A stretch of 39,509 bases of DNA from Methylocystis sp. (GTDB lineage: Bacteria > Pseudomonadota > Alphaproteobacteria > Rhizobiales > Beijerinckiaceae). Below are positions 10,259 through 18,137 of this stretch, in pieces. Position numbers and translations under genes: made by a program. A model generated the notes under the pieces. It had not been told where the DNA came from, did not search any database, and was given only the letters and a program-made list of their open reading frames with translations. The stretch spans positions 1 through 39,509 of the forward strand of contig JADCCX010000133.1 in the NCBI GenBank assembly GCA_020252485.1, written 5' to 3'. Each line of letters opens with the position of its first letter. The stretch's first letter is position 1.

Positions 10259-10528
10259 TCAGCGCTGCTCATCGAGTTCAGTGTTGAGATGCGTAGATTC
10301 CGGCGCCATTTGCGCTGCTTCCACCGCATCGATCTCCGCATTCGGCAGATCGGCGGTCAGCTCGACTCGGCGTTCGGTCAGCATCGCAGCGATTGCGGTC
10401 CGCAACGCCGGCAGTTCGTTGCCAATCACGCGCCAGACGATTTTGGCGTCAACCCGCCAGTACTCGTGCCGCTCGAAATTGCCGAAGGCGCGGATGTCCG
10501 ATCAATTGATCTCGACGCGGGGCGCCAT
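10259..10528 (-). pseudogene. hepT: HepT-type toxin remnant with internal deletion and stop
   Basis: It follows mntA on the same strand, with its ATG overlapping the mntA stop (TGATG). After eight codons (MAPRVEIN) there is an in-frame TGA. Then comes SDIRAF, GNFERHEYWRVDAKIVWRV and IGNELPALRTAIAAML, which is the C-terminal half of a HepT (DUF86) protein. The family N-terminal half (about 60 residues) and the Arg of the RNxxxH RNase motif are missing. The toxin is therefore very probably dead. Confidence 0.72.
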
Positions 10529-10824
10529 CAGAAGATGCGCACGGCTTCGCGCTCGATCTCCGCACGCAGCTTGGGATGCAGGCTCTCGCGGGTGGTCAGG
10601 TCCACCTTGCGGCCAAGTTCGGCATTGAGAAGGCCGTGGAGGCCAGCCAGATCGAAGAGCGAAAACTTTGCGTCCGGTGCGATGTCGAGGAAAACGTCGA
10701 GGTCACTGTCGGCGCGCGCCTCGCCGCGGGCTGTCGAGCCGAACAGATATGCCGCGACGACGCCGCGCGACTTCAGCGCAGCGGCATGGGCGGCAAGCTC
10801 AGTGATGGCGTCATCGCGGTTCAT
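10528..10824 (-). CDS. mntA: MNT-domain nucleotidyltransferase antitoxin (MntA family)
   Basis: The product has 98 residues. The nucleotidyltransferase signature GS-x10-D-x-D is intact: GST at ~31-33 and DSDLDVFLDI at ~41-50. MntA proteins neutralise HepT toxins by adding AMP to a tyrosine next to the HepT catalytic motif. Here the partner gene directly downstream is broken, so the antitoxin appears orphaned. No strong ribosome site is seen in front of the ATG at 10824. It is divergent from the DUF433 gene. Confidence 0.88.
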   Translation of the reverse strand: MNRDDAITELAAHAAALKSRGVVAAYLFGSTARGEARADSDLDVFLDIAPDAKFSLFDLAGLHGLLNAELGRKVDLTTRESLHPKLRAEIEREAVRIF

Positions 10825-11006
10825 GGTGCAATCTTACACTAATTTGCAGGGTCGCCCAAGATGACAATCTGGACGGACGACCCCGAGCAAGCGCTTTGCC
10901 GAGTTCAATCTGCAAAGTCTCCGGTCAACGAAACAGACCGGCACATTGCGGGTTCTCAGGGCACCCATTAAATGATATCTTGAAGGAAATAGGATTTGAC
11001 GTCGCC

Positions 11007-11621
11007 ATGCCTGCTTTGTCTCTCGATCTGACCCCTCGCGAAGTTGCGGAACTCGCAGGTGCCCCCGCACGCATGGTCGAAAAGGCCATCGCCGAAAAGG
11101 CACTCTCCGTCCGGTCCGGCCGCCTGCCAGCCTTGCGTTTCGGCAACGCCGCCGATGCGCGAAGGCTGCTCGGACCCGAAAGCGTTGCCTATGTCGCTTT
11201 GATCCGGCGCCTCACTGGCGTGGTGATGCTCAGCAAGACAACCAAGCGCGATCTCGTACGGGCCTTGAAAGGACGCGACTGGGCCGCGCTGAAGATGGCA
11301 AAGATCGAGCTTGCGCCCGCGCTTGTTGCCGATGTCGGTCAACTTGCCGGCGTCGAACTCGACCGCGCCGACCACTATCTGACAGCACGTGATCGTTGGA
11401 TCGATAGCGTTGCGGGGATCAAGGGAGGATTGCCGATCATCAATGGGACGCGCATCACGGCCCACTCGGTCGAAGCCCGCCTAAAGGCAGGTGATAGCCT
11501 CGACGACATCGCTGCTGAAAACCCTGATCTTCCGCGAGAGGCATTCGAGGCCGCAGCTATCTTCGCCAAGGCCCATCCTCTTGCGGGACGACCGACCGCC
11601 ACGCCGCGCCGTGCCGCGTGA
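11007..11621 (+). CDS. DUF433-domain antitoxin (VapB-like) with N-terminal extension
   Basis: The product has 204 residues, starting MPALSLDLTPREVAELAG, an N-terminal helix-turn-helix-like segment. The C-terminal third is a DUF433 domain: IKGGLPIINGTRIT at ~137-150, RLKAGDSLDDIAAENPDL, and a final AHPLAGRP. DUF433 proteins commonly pair with DUF5615 PIN-like toxins as antitoxins, and one follows directly, overlapping as GTGA. The ribosome site is weak (AGGA 13 bases upstream), and an upstream in-frame start at 10896 is possible but adds unlikely sequence. It is the first gene of a four-gene coupled unit reaching 13370. Confidence 0.82.
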   Translation: MPALSLDLTPREVAELAGAPARMVEKAIAEKALSVRSGRLPALRFGNAADARRLLGPESVAYVALIRRLTGVVMLSKTTKRDLVRALKGRDWAALKMAKIELAPALVADVGQLAGVELDRADHYLTARDRWIDSVAGIKGGLPIINGTRITAHSVEARLKAGDSLDDIAAENPDLPREAFEAAAIFAKAHPLAGRPTATPRRAA

Positions 11622-12019
11622 AACTCTTCATCGACGAATGCTTGTCGCCGGATTATGCGACGTGGCTGAGCGAGCGCGGGCATGATGCCGTTCATCCGCT
11701 TCATATCGGTCGGCGCGGCCAGCTCGACCATACTGTAGTCGCGAATTGCATCGCAGAGGATCGAACAATCGTGACCGAGAATATCGGCGACTTTACAATC
11801 TTCCTTGGCGCACAAGACATTCATCCGGGCCTGATCGCCCTGCCGCAGGGAGGCAAGGACCAAGTCTGGCGATTGCTGGAAACCGCGATCGCTTTTCTGG
11901 AAGGTCTTGGCGGTGATCCGATGGACCATTTGGTCAACGCCTGCCTGTCCATCAGTGATGGACAGCCTGTTCTGACTCCCCTGTCATCCGCATACCCAGC
12001 AAAACCTCGCAAGCCATGA
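11618..12019 (+). CDS. DUF5615 PIN-like toxin
   Basis: The product has 133 residues and starts at a GTG that overlaps the stop of the DUF433 gene (GTGA). The DUF5615 signature is clear: MKLFIDECLSP at the N-terminus with the paired Asp6-Glu7, then GHDAVHPLHIG and DRTIVTENIGDF (~57-68). The family is a short PIN-like nuclease fold acting as the toxin of DUF433/DUF5615 pairs. Its own stop overlaps the next ATG (ATGA). Confidence 0.85.
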   Translation: MKLFIDECLSPDYATWLSERGHDAVHPLHIGRRGQLDHTVVANCIAEDRTIVTENIGDFTIFLGAQDIHPGLIALPQGGKDQVWRLLETAIAFLEGLGGDPMDHLVNACLSISDGQPVLTPLSSAYPAKPRKP

Positions 12020-12216
12020 GCACCTTCACAACCGTTGTCTCTGCCGAGCCCGAAACCCGCCTGATCGGCATGACATGGCTGAGACGCAACATCGACACAG
12101 TTCTCGATCGCGTCGCGCTGGGAGAGAGCTTCATCGTGACCCGCAGAGGGCTGCCCGTCGCCATGCTCAAGCCGCCAGTCCAAGAGCCGGTCTCGCGGCA
12201 GAGAAAAAGTGATTGA
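12016..12216 (+). CDS. orphan Phd/YefM-type antitoxin-like protein
   Basis: The product has 66 residues. The core LIGMTWLRRNIDTVLDRVAL, then GESFIVTRRGLPVAMLKP (residues ~16-53) matches the DNA-binding half of Phd/YefM antitoxins. The toxin-binding tail is short, ending in RQRKSD. No second toxin gene is adjacent. The next gene, overlapping as TGATG, is the recombinase. It may be a repressor of the whole unit, or an antitoxin that lost its toxin. Confidence 0.72.
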   Translation: MSTFTTVVSAEPETRLIGMTWLRRNIDTVLDRVALGESFIVTRRGLPVAMLKPPVQEPVSRQRKSD

Positions 12217-13370
12217 TGGTGACCGCCGACGATCCCGAGGACGCGCGCCTCACAGAGCTCAACGTGCTCGCAGGCGTGCTGCCATATAACCGCCGCGACG
12301 AGTTGTCGGCGCTGCTCTCCGATGCGGATGTCGCCACCTTGCGGCATCTGGTCGAGAGCGGCATGGGTGCCAACACGCTGCGCGCCATTGCCTCGGACCT
12401 GGCCTATCTCGAGCGCTGGGCGCTGGCGGCGACGGGCGCGCCCCTGCCCTGGCCGGCGCCGGCGTCGTTGGTGGTGAAGTTCATCGCCCATCACCTTTGG
12501 GATGCTATGAAGAAGGAGGCCGATCCGGCGCATGGCATGCCGGACGAGGTCGCGAGCGCGCTGCGGACGATCGGTGCCCTGAAATCCACCGCACCGCACG
12601 CACCGGGCACTGTGAAGCGGCGGCTGTCGCTCTGGGGCTTGATGCACAAATGGCGTGGTCAGAGCGGGCCTTTTGGCGACGGCCAAATCACGACGGCGCT
12701 CAGGCTTTCGGTGCGGGCAGCCGCCCGGCCCCGCAGCCGCAAGAGCGAGAAGGCCGTCACCGGCGACATCGTGGCAAAGCTCATCGCCACCTGCTGGCTG
12801 AACCGCCCGCAAGATCTGCGTGACAAGGCGCTGCTGCTTATCGCGTTCGCGAGCGGAGGGCGAAGGCGCTCGGAAGTGGCAGGCCTGCGCCTTGAAGACA
12901 TTGTGTTGGAGCCGGATGTGCCCTCTATCCCGGGAGACCCTACATCCCCGCCCCTGCCCTGCCGCTGCATCAAGCTCGGCCGCACCAAGACGACCGACGC
13001 TGACCAGGATGCCAGCGTCTTCGTCATCGGCGCGCCAGTGGTGGCGCTGGAAGCCTGGCTCGCGGTTGCGAAGATCAGCAGCGGCCCGGTCTTCCGCCGT
13101 ATCGACCAATGGGACAATATCCGCCCTGAAGGCCTCACCGGCCAGGGCGTCAACCTGATCCTCAAGCGCCGCATCGCCATGGCGGGGCTCGATCCCGTCA
13201 GCTTCTCAGCCCACGGGTTGCGCTCAGGCTTCCTCACCGAAGCAGCCAGGCAAGGCGTGCCCCTGCCCGAAGCCATGGCGCAGAGCCAGCACACATCCGT
13301 GCAACAGGCCGCGCGCTACTACAACGATGCCGAACGCAGGATGGGACGGGCGGCCCGGCTCCTCGGATGA
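12216..13370 (+). CDS. tyrosine recombinase / integrase
   Basis: The product has 384 residues from ATG at 12216; TTG at 12213 is also possible. The N-terminal SAM-like core-binding region spans ~30-165. The catalytic half carries the conserved Arg in GGRRRSEVAGL (~217), Lys in GRTKT (~258), HGLRSGF (His~333, Arg~336), SQHTS (His~359) and the nucleophile Tyr in ARYYND (~368). All catalytic residues are present. It is coupled to the toxin-antitoxin genes upstream. No tRNA or attachment repeat was found near its 3' end, so it may act as a resolvase or integrase of the plasmid. Confidence 0.9.
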   Translation: MVTADDPEDARLTELNVLAGVLPYNRRDELSALLSDADVATLRHLVESGMGANTLRAIASDLAYLERWALAATGAPLPWPAPASLVVKFIAHHLWDAMKKEADPAHGMPDEVASALRTIGALKSTAPHAPGTVKRRLSLWGLMHKWRGQSGPFGDGQITTALRLSVRAAARPRSRKSEKAVTGDIVAKLIATCWLNRPQDLRDKALLLIAFASGGRRRSEVAGLRLEDIVLEPDVPSIPGDPTSPPLPCRCIKLGRTKTTDADQDASVFVIGAPVVALEAWLAVAKISSGPVFRRIDQWDNIRPEGLTGQGVNLILKRRIAMAGLDPVSFSAHGLRSGFLTEAARQGVPLPEAMAQSQHTSVQQAARYYNDAERRMGRAARLLG

Positions 13371-13881
13371 GTGCCGGCCGGCATTGTTCTCTGGGGGCCC
13401 AGGTTTTGCGAACCTGAATTCAAAAGACGTCATCCTGTGCCCGATCAGCGCCGTCAGCATCTGCCCTCGCCTGCTCGAGCAGCCTGCGGGGATCGGCACT
13501 GGCGGATCGGATCATGGACGGGCAGTTGAGGAGCGCCATGGTCAACAAGGGCGCAGGCCCCGGTACAGCTTCAAGCGATGATTGTGTTTGCGCCTTCAAA
13601 AAGCATCTGTCGTCTTCGTCCCGCTTGACGGCATCGAGCCGTCGCGCAGGATTTAGGCTGCGGCACGATTGAGCCAAAACACTCTCTCTGACTTCCCAAG
13701 ATACGACCGGCTCGACCGGCCTCAAGGATCGGCGGTACCCCCAGTTTTAAGGCGGGAGGCTAATGCATCCCCCCAGAAAACCGGCTCCCCCGCCGCCCGC
13801 CGCTGACGGCGCTTCGCGTCCTTGACCCCGTCCTCCCCGATTCGTCGAGGCGCTTCGTCATCAAGACGAAGGAGATCGACG
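13371..13881. other. intergenic stretch after the recombinase
   Basis: There is no firmly supported gene. A minus-strand frame at 13420-13725 codes for a ~100-residue sequence that includes RLDAVKRDEDDRCFLKAQ and DPRRLLEQARADADG. It lacks a clear ribosome site and matches no family known to me, so it is left uncalled. Confidence 0.4.
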
Positions 13882-14130
13882 ATGAGCAAGATCACAACCC
13901 ACACCATGCCTGCCGAGGATATCGTCTGCTGGATCGCGGAAATCGAGCGCGAATTTCCGACCCTCCCGCGGAGCGAGCAGCGCATCGCCCGCCAGCAACT
14001 ACGCCAGCTCCGCGACGAGCTCGGCATCCGGGACGAGTTCGACCGGATCGAGACCGAGCAGCGCTACTTCGCAGAGGTGGAGATCTACGCCGCAACGATC
14101 GAGCCGGACGGGTTCGAATTGCCGTTCTGA
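13882..14130 (+). CDS. small conserved-looking hypothetical protein
   Basis: The product has 82 residues, with ATG at 13882 behind AAGGAG. It is strongly charged and helical: AEDIVCWIAEIEREFPTLP, then SEQRIARQQLRQLRDEL, ending FAEVEIYAATIEPDGFELPF. I do not recognise the family. A well-formed hairpin follows seven bases after its stop, which supports a real single-gene unit between the recombinase and the repABC operon. Confidence 0.6.
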   Translation: MSKITTHTMPAEDIVCWIAEIEREFPTLPRSEQRIARQQLRQLRDELGIRDEFDRIETEQRYFAEVEIYAATIEPDGFELPF

Positions 14131-14136
14131 GGCCGA

Positions 14137-14167
14137 GCGAGAGGGAGTTCTCGAAACTCCCTCTCGC
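14137..14167 (+). terminator. perfect 13-bp hairpin after the small gene
   Basis: Thirteen bases (GCGAGAGGGAGTT) are perfectly mirrored across a 5-base loop (CTCGA) and end at 14167. No T run follows, so it may be a weak or bidirectional terminator. It insulates the repABC operon from read-through. Confidence 0.65.
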
Positions 14168-14261
14168 TAGAGTCACGCCCAATACCAGTTAGCTCCACGA
14201 GACCCGATAGCCTGTCTGCTGCAACCGTGACACCGAGGCATCCATGATCGCCCGCGAGGTG

Positions 14262-14283
14262 AAAGTTGCCAACTGGCAACTTT
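14262..14283. promoter_or_regulatory. parS: parS-like partition site upstream of repA
   Basis: The 16-base core GTTGCCAACTGGCAAC (14265-14280) has 7-base arms around a 2-base centre and is flanked by AAA and TTT, which extend the palindrome to 22 bases. It fits the GTT-N10-AAC shape of repABC parS sites. It is the exact reverse complement of the site inside repB. RepB would bind it. Confidence 0.75.
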
Positions 14284-14431
14284 GGTTCCCATTCGTTGCC
14301 ACAGCGTTTAAAAGTCGTTAACCCAATAATGCTTGCCAAGCTCCGAGAATCGGGCGCATAAAATCTGCGGTTTAACAGCGCAGCTTTGATAAAAAGCGTA
14401 GCTAGGACATTTCGCAGAGCGGCTTGGAGAG

Positions 14432-15631
14432 ATGACACTGTTAAAAGCTCGGATGACGGACGTTATTGCCGGAGATGGGGCTGCCCTCTCCGAGGAGCTC
14501 CACGCGCTTCGGCAAACGCTTTTCCCTCCCGCGTCACAGAAGACCCTGAGGTCATTTTCATCTGGAGAGGCTGCGAAGCTAATAGGAATCGCTGATGGCT
14601 ATCTGCGGCAATTGTCACTTGAGGGAAAGGGCCCCCAACCGGAAACAACGGCGAGCGGTCGACGCTCGTTCACGCTGAGCCAGATCAACGAGCTACGAGC
14701 ATTGCTGCACGACACGGGCAAGGGCAAGGAATACCGATTTCGCCGGACAGCGGCTGAACCATGCCAGGTAATAGCAGCCGTAAACTTCAAGGGTGGATCG
14801 GGCAAGACAACCACAGCTGCGCATCTCGCGCAGTACTTTGCACTCCGCGGGTATCGTGTCCTTGCCGTTGATCTCGATCCACAGGCCTCTTTGACAGCGC
14901 TACACGGTTATCAGCCAGAGTTTGATGTCAGCCCCAATGAAACGCTCTACGGAGCGATCCGATACGACGCAGAGCGCCGGCCTTTGAAGGGCATCGTTCG
15001 GAAAACGTACTTTCCAGGCCTCGACATCGTGCCCGGAAATTTAGAGCTGATGGAGTTCGAACACGATACGCCAAAGGCGCTCCTTGACCGCGAAAGCGAG
15101 GCGTTTTTCGGTCGGATTGCATCTGCTCTCGGCGAAGTCGCCGAGGACTACGATGTGATGGTGTTGGATTGCCCACCTCAACTTGGGTTTCTCACGTTGG
15201 GTGCATTGTGTGCCGCGACAAGCATTCTCGTCACGGTCCATCCGCAGATGTTGGACGTGATGTCGATGTGCCAGTTCCTGCTGATGGCTGCTGATTTACT
15301 GTCCGTTGTCCAGGAGGCTGGTGCCGATCTCGACTATGATTTCATTCGCTATGTTATCACACGCTACGAACCATCAGACGCGCCGCAGACGCAAATGGTC
15401 GCCTTTATGCGATCGCTTTTCCGGGATCGCGTGCTGACCAACACCATGCTGAAGTCGACTGCGATTTCTGATGCGGGTCTATCGAAGCAAACGCTTTACG
15501 AGGTCGGCAGGGAGAATTTTACCCGCGCAACCTATGACCGTGCTGTCGAGGCGCTTGACGCGGTGAATGGCGAAATTGAAGGCCTCATGCGTCAGGCCTG
15601 GGGCCGACCCGTGAAGGGGAGGCCTGAATGA
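14432..15631 (+). CDS. repA: plasmid partition ATPase RepA
   Basis: The product has 399 residues, the usual size. It is the ParA-type ATPase of repABC replicons, moving plasmid copies apart with RepB and repressing the operon. A short helix-turn-helix-like region (SSGEAAKLIGIADGYLRQL, ~43-61) precedes the deviant Walker A NFKGGSGKTTTAAH (~118-131). Walker A' (VDLDPQAS) lies at ~146-153, and Walker B (DVMVLDCPPQLG) is also present. The start is ATG 14432 after GGAGAG; ATG 14453 is an alternative. Its stop overlaps repB (ATGA). Confidence 0.97.
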   Translation: MTLLKARMTDVIAGDGAALSEELHALRQTLFPPASQKTLRSFSSGEAAKLIGIADGYLRQLSLEGKGPQPETTASGRRSFTLSQINELRALLHDTGKGKEYRFRRTAAEPCQVIAAVNFKGGSGKTTTAAHLAQYFALRGYRVLAVDLDPQASLTALHGYQPEFDVSPNETLYGAIRYDAERRPLKGIVRKTYFPGLDIVPGNLELMEFEHDTPKALLDRESEAFFGRIASALGEVAEDYDVMVLDCPPQLGFLTLGALCAATSILVTVHPQMLDVMSMCQFLLMAADLLSVVQEAGADLDYDFIRYVITRYEPSDAPQTQMVAFMRSLFRDRVLTNTMLKSTAISDAGLSKQTLYEVGRENFTRATYDRAVEALDAVNGEIEGLMRQAWGRPVKGRPE

Positions 15632-16632
15632 GCCGCAAAGACACTCTTCGCGCCATGTTAACGGCTCGGGATCGTCAGTTGCCAGTTGGCAACTCTGACG
15701 TCACGCCAACGAGCCTGCCGACACCGAAGCAGCATGTGCGATCGGGCGCGGTTGGCGCTATGGGCAGATCGCTCGGGAAAATCGCCTCGGAGGTTGAAGA
15801 GGCTCGTGCACTTGTCAGCTCTGGGACATCTATCGTCGAGCTCGATCCGTTATTGATTGATGTCTCCTTTGTTTCCGACCGCTTGAACGGGTCATCAGAA
15901 GATCATCGCGCCTTGGTCGAATCCATCCGTGAGCACGGCCAACAGATTCCGATCTTGGTCCGACCTCATCCATCAGAGGTTGGGCGATACCAGGTTGCCT
16001 ACGGTCACCGGCGCCTCCGCGCTGTTACAGAAATTGGTCGAAAAGTCCGCGCGATCATAAAGGCCCTGAGTGATCCCGAACTTGTCGTCGCTCAGGGACA
16101 GGAAAACTCGGCACGGCTTGATCTGTCCTACATCGAGAAGGCGATGTTTGCCCTCGTCCTCGAGGATCGCGGATTTGACCGAACTGTCATCATGGCCGCG
16201 TTGAGCCTCGAGAAAACGCAATTGTCGCGGATCATCTCGATTGGGCGCGCCATTCCTAGACCGATTGTTGAATCGATTGGTTCTGCGCCAAAAACTGGGA
16301 GGCCGCGATGGGCGGCGCTTGCTGAGTTTCTCAAAGGCCGCGATTGGCAAGCGACGCTGACGCGGCTGACAGGCGACCCGAGTTTCTTAAAGGCCGACAG
16401 CGACACGCGATTTGCAATCTTCGATGGCGCGATCAGATCCAAGCCGGTTACCGGCAATCAACCCGAGCATTGGAGCGATCCGGAAGGCCGGCAAGCAGCC
16501 GCAATCAAGCGCGCCGCTTCCAATCTTACGATCGTGGTCAATCAAAAGATTGCGCCCGATTTCGGTGAGTTCATCGTGGCCGAATTGCCCGATCTCTATC
16601 GTCGCTATGCCGCGGCGAAAGGGACTGGATAG
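15628..16632 (+). CDS. repB: plasmid partition protein RepB (ParB family)
   Basis: The product has 334 residues. It binds parS and loads RepA-driven partition complexes. The ParB core is visible: HGQQIPILVRPHPSE, then RYQVAYGHRRLRAV (~105-135), then ENSARLDLSYIEKAMFA (~157-173), followed by a helix-turn-helix region. It overlaps repA by four bases. Codons for residues 17-22 lie within the second parS-like palindrome, so the gene carries its own binding site. Confidence 0.96.
   Translation: MSRKDTLRAMLTARDRQLPVGNSDVTPTSLPTPKQHVRSGAVGAMGRSLGKIASEVEEARALVSSGTSIVELDPLLIDVSFVSDRLNGSSEDHRALVESIREHGQQIPILVRPHPSEVGRYQVAYGHRRLRAVTEIGRKVRAIIKALSDPELVVAQGQENSARLDLSYIEKAMFALVLEDRGFDRTVIMAALSLEKTQLSRIISIGRAIPRPIVESIGSAPKTGRPRWAALAEFLKGRDWQATLTRLTGDPSFLKADSDTRFAIFDGAIRSKPVTGNQPEHWSDPEGRQAAAIKRAASNLTIVVNQKIAPDFGEFIVAELPDLYRRYAAAKGTG
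15678..15693. promoter_or_regulatory. parS: second parS-like site, inside repB
   Basis: GTTGCCAGTTGGCAAC is the reverse complement of the core upstream of repA. It is flanked by CGTCA and TGACG, which lengthens the symmetry. It lies in the early repB coding region. RepB bound here could also affect repB transcription. Confidence 0.72.
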
Positions 16633-16745
16633 GCTACGGGAAATGCCGAGCAAGACTCGCTCGGTACAAGAAGATCGCTGGGACGAGTCGCACCCAGTGA
16701 TCGGCCTAACGTGCAGACAACCATGAGGTAGAACCGCAAAAGGAA

Positions 16746-16793
16746 AAGGCCCCCAAACGTCACCGTCCGGAAGCCTTCTCGCTCTGTTTCGCA
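16746..16793 (-). ncRNA. counter-transcribed RNA (incompatibility RNA) between repB and repC
   Basis: On the minus strand, bases 16777 to 16746 fold into a 14-bp stem with a GUGA loop, followed by a U-rich tail. Four of the pairs are G-U, so the opposite strand (A-C mismatches) cannot form the same stem. The terminator is therefore strand-specific and antisense to the repC leader. A TTGACA (16828-16823, minus) with a 17-base spacer and a poor -10 (TTCTCT) gives a start near 16793 and an RNA of about 48 bases, close to known repABC ctRNAs. These RNAs lower RepC translation and cause incompatibility. Confidence 0.7.
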
Positions 16794-16859
16794 GCTGAGA
16801 GAGAACCACTTCCCCGAATCATTGTCAAGAATCGGCGTCGTTTGGCGCAGCTAATTTCT

Positions 16860-16879
16860 TTTGCCTGATGAAAGGCAAA
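16860..16879 (+). promoter_or_regulatory. repC leader hairpin covering its ribosome binding site
   Basis: TTTGCCT (16860-16866) pairs with AGGCAAA (16873-16879). The AAAGG that serves the repC GTG at 16884 lies in the right arm and loop. When this stem forms, repC translation should be blocked. In known repABC plasmids binding of the ctRNA favours such an inhibitory stem. Confidence 0.6.
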
Positions 16880-16883
16880 GAAC

Positions 16884-18137
16884 GTGCAACCCATCCTTCC
16901 AACGACGCCCTTTGGGCGGCGGCCTCTATCGGCTGGCCTTTTGGCCACGCAGACGCTGGCTGCATCGACACCGGACGACGCCGTCGTCCACAAATGGCGC
17001 ATCCTGCGCGCCTTGACGCTTGCCAAGGGCCGGCTCGGCCTATCGGACCGGGCGCTCAATGTGCTCGACGCACTGCTGACCTTCCATCCAGAGACCGCGC
17101 TCACGCCCGGCGCGGGGCTGACGGTGTTTCCGTCGAACCGCGAGCTGGCTTTGCGTGCGCGGGGTCCAGCGCTGAAGACGCTGCAGCGCGCCCTGGCGCA
17201 GCTGATGGAGGCGGGGTTCATAATCCGGCGCGACAGCCCCAACGGCAAACGCTACGCCCGGCGAGGGCAGGGCGGTGAGATCGCCCAGGCCTTCGGCTTC
17301 GACCTGACGCCGCTGATCGCCCGCGCCGCCGAGATCGAGGCTGTGGCGGCTGAGGTCGAGGGCGAGATGCGGCACATCGCGCTCTTGCGCGAGCGCATCA
17401 CGCTGCACCGCCGCGACATCGCCAAAACGATCGCCATGGCTGTCGAGGCCGGCGCGCCCGGCAACTGGCATGGCTTCATGGTGCGGCATCAGGCTCTCTC
17501 CGGCCGCCTCAGGCGCACAGAACCCATGGCTGATCTGGAGCCACTGGCGGCCGATCTGAACGCGCTCCATGTCGAAGTAGCCAAGTACCTGGAAGAGTTC
17601 CTCAAAACACATAATGTGACATGCAGTGATCGTCAGGACGGCTCCGACATTCAGAATTCAAATATAGAACTTTCAGAATCTGAACCATGCTTTCGAAAAA
17701 GCTGGGGGCAAAGTTCGAACGAGCCTTCAGAGGCCGATCATTCGCCGTCCAGCAAGGCAGGGCAGGGGAGCGCTTCTCCCTCGAAGCCACAGGCCTATCC
17801 ACTGGGCATGGTGATCGACGCCTGCCCAGATCTGAACGACTGGGCCAAGTCCGGAAGCATCGGCGGCTGGTCCGAGTTCGTTTCGGCGGCCGGTACGGCC
17901 CGCTCGGCGCTGGGGATCAGTCCCTCGGCCTATGAGGATGCGCGTGAGGTCATGGGGGAGATTCCGGCCGCGATCGTCGTGGCGGCGATCCTGCAGAAGG
18001 GTGAAAGCGTGCGCAGCCCCGGCAGTTATCTGCGTGGATTGACGGAGAAGGCGAGGGCAGGGGACTTCTCGCTCGGCCCGATGCTGATAGCGCTGCTCAG
18101 GGCGAAGGTGCGCAGCGGTGAGCGGAAGCGGGCATGA
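16884..18137 (+). CDS. repC: replication initiator RepC
   Basis: The product has 417 residues, the normal size. It initiates replication and binds inside its own gene, where repABC origins lie. The N-terminal winged-helix part reads VVHKWRILRALTLAKGRLGL, then NRELALRARGPALKTLQRALA (~33-110). A linker of different composition at ~235-310 corresponds to the AT-rich DNA at 17600-17700. The C-terminal domain contains DACPDLNDWA and ends KVRSGERKRA. The start is GTG 16884 with AAAGG eight bases upstream. It is separated from repB by 251 bases that hold the ctRNA. Confidence 0.96.
   Translation: MQPILPTTPFGRRPLSAGLLATQTLAASTPDDAVVHKWRILRALTLAKGRLGLSDRALNVLDALLTFHPETALTPGAGLTVFPSNRELALRARGPALKTLQRALAQLMEAGFIIRRDSPNGKRYARRGQGGEIAQAFGFDLTPLIARAAEIEAVAAEVEGEMRHIALLRERITLHRRDIAKTIAMAVEAGAPGNWHGFMVRHQALSGRLRRTEPMADLEPLAADLNALHVEVAKYLEEFLKTHNVTCSDRQDGSDIQNSNIELSESEPCFRKSWGQSSNEPSEADHSPSSKAGQGSASPSKPQAYPLGMVIDACPDLNDWAKSGSIGGWSEFVSAAGTARSALGISPSAYEDAREVMGEIPAAIVVAAILQKGESVRSPGSYLRGLTEKARAGDFSLGPMLIALLRAKVRSGERKRA
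17600..17700. other. AT-rich segment in repC, probable origin of replication
   Basis: The base composition drops sharply within repC. It contains two TTCAGAAT copies (17650 and 17672), the second forming a small palindrome TTCAG-AAT-CTGAA. repABC origins are known to lie in the AT-rich middle of repC. The exact limits are inferred. Confidence 0.5.

Noticed and set aside
11952-13109. Minus-strand frame of 385 codons opposite the recombinase
   Set aside because: The plus strand has all catalytic recombinase residues. This frame has none of any family.
13420-13725. Minus-strand frame of about 100 codons after the recombinase
   Set aside because: There is no ribosome site or family, and the composition is not decisive. 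It is noted under the intergenic stretch rather than called.
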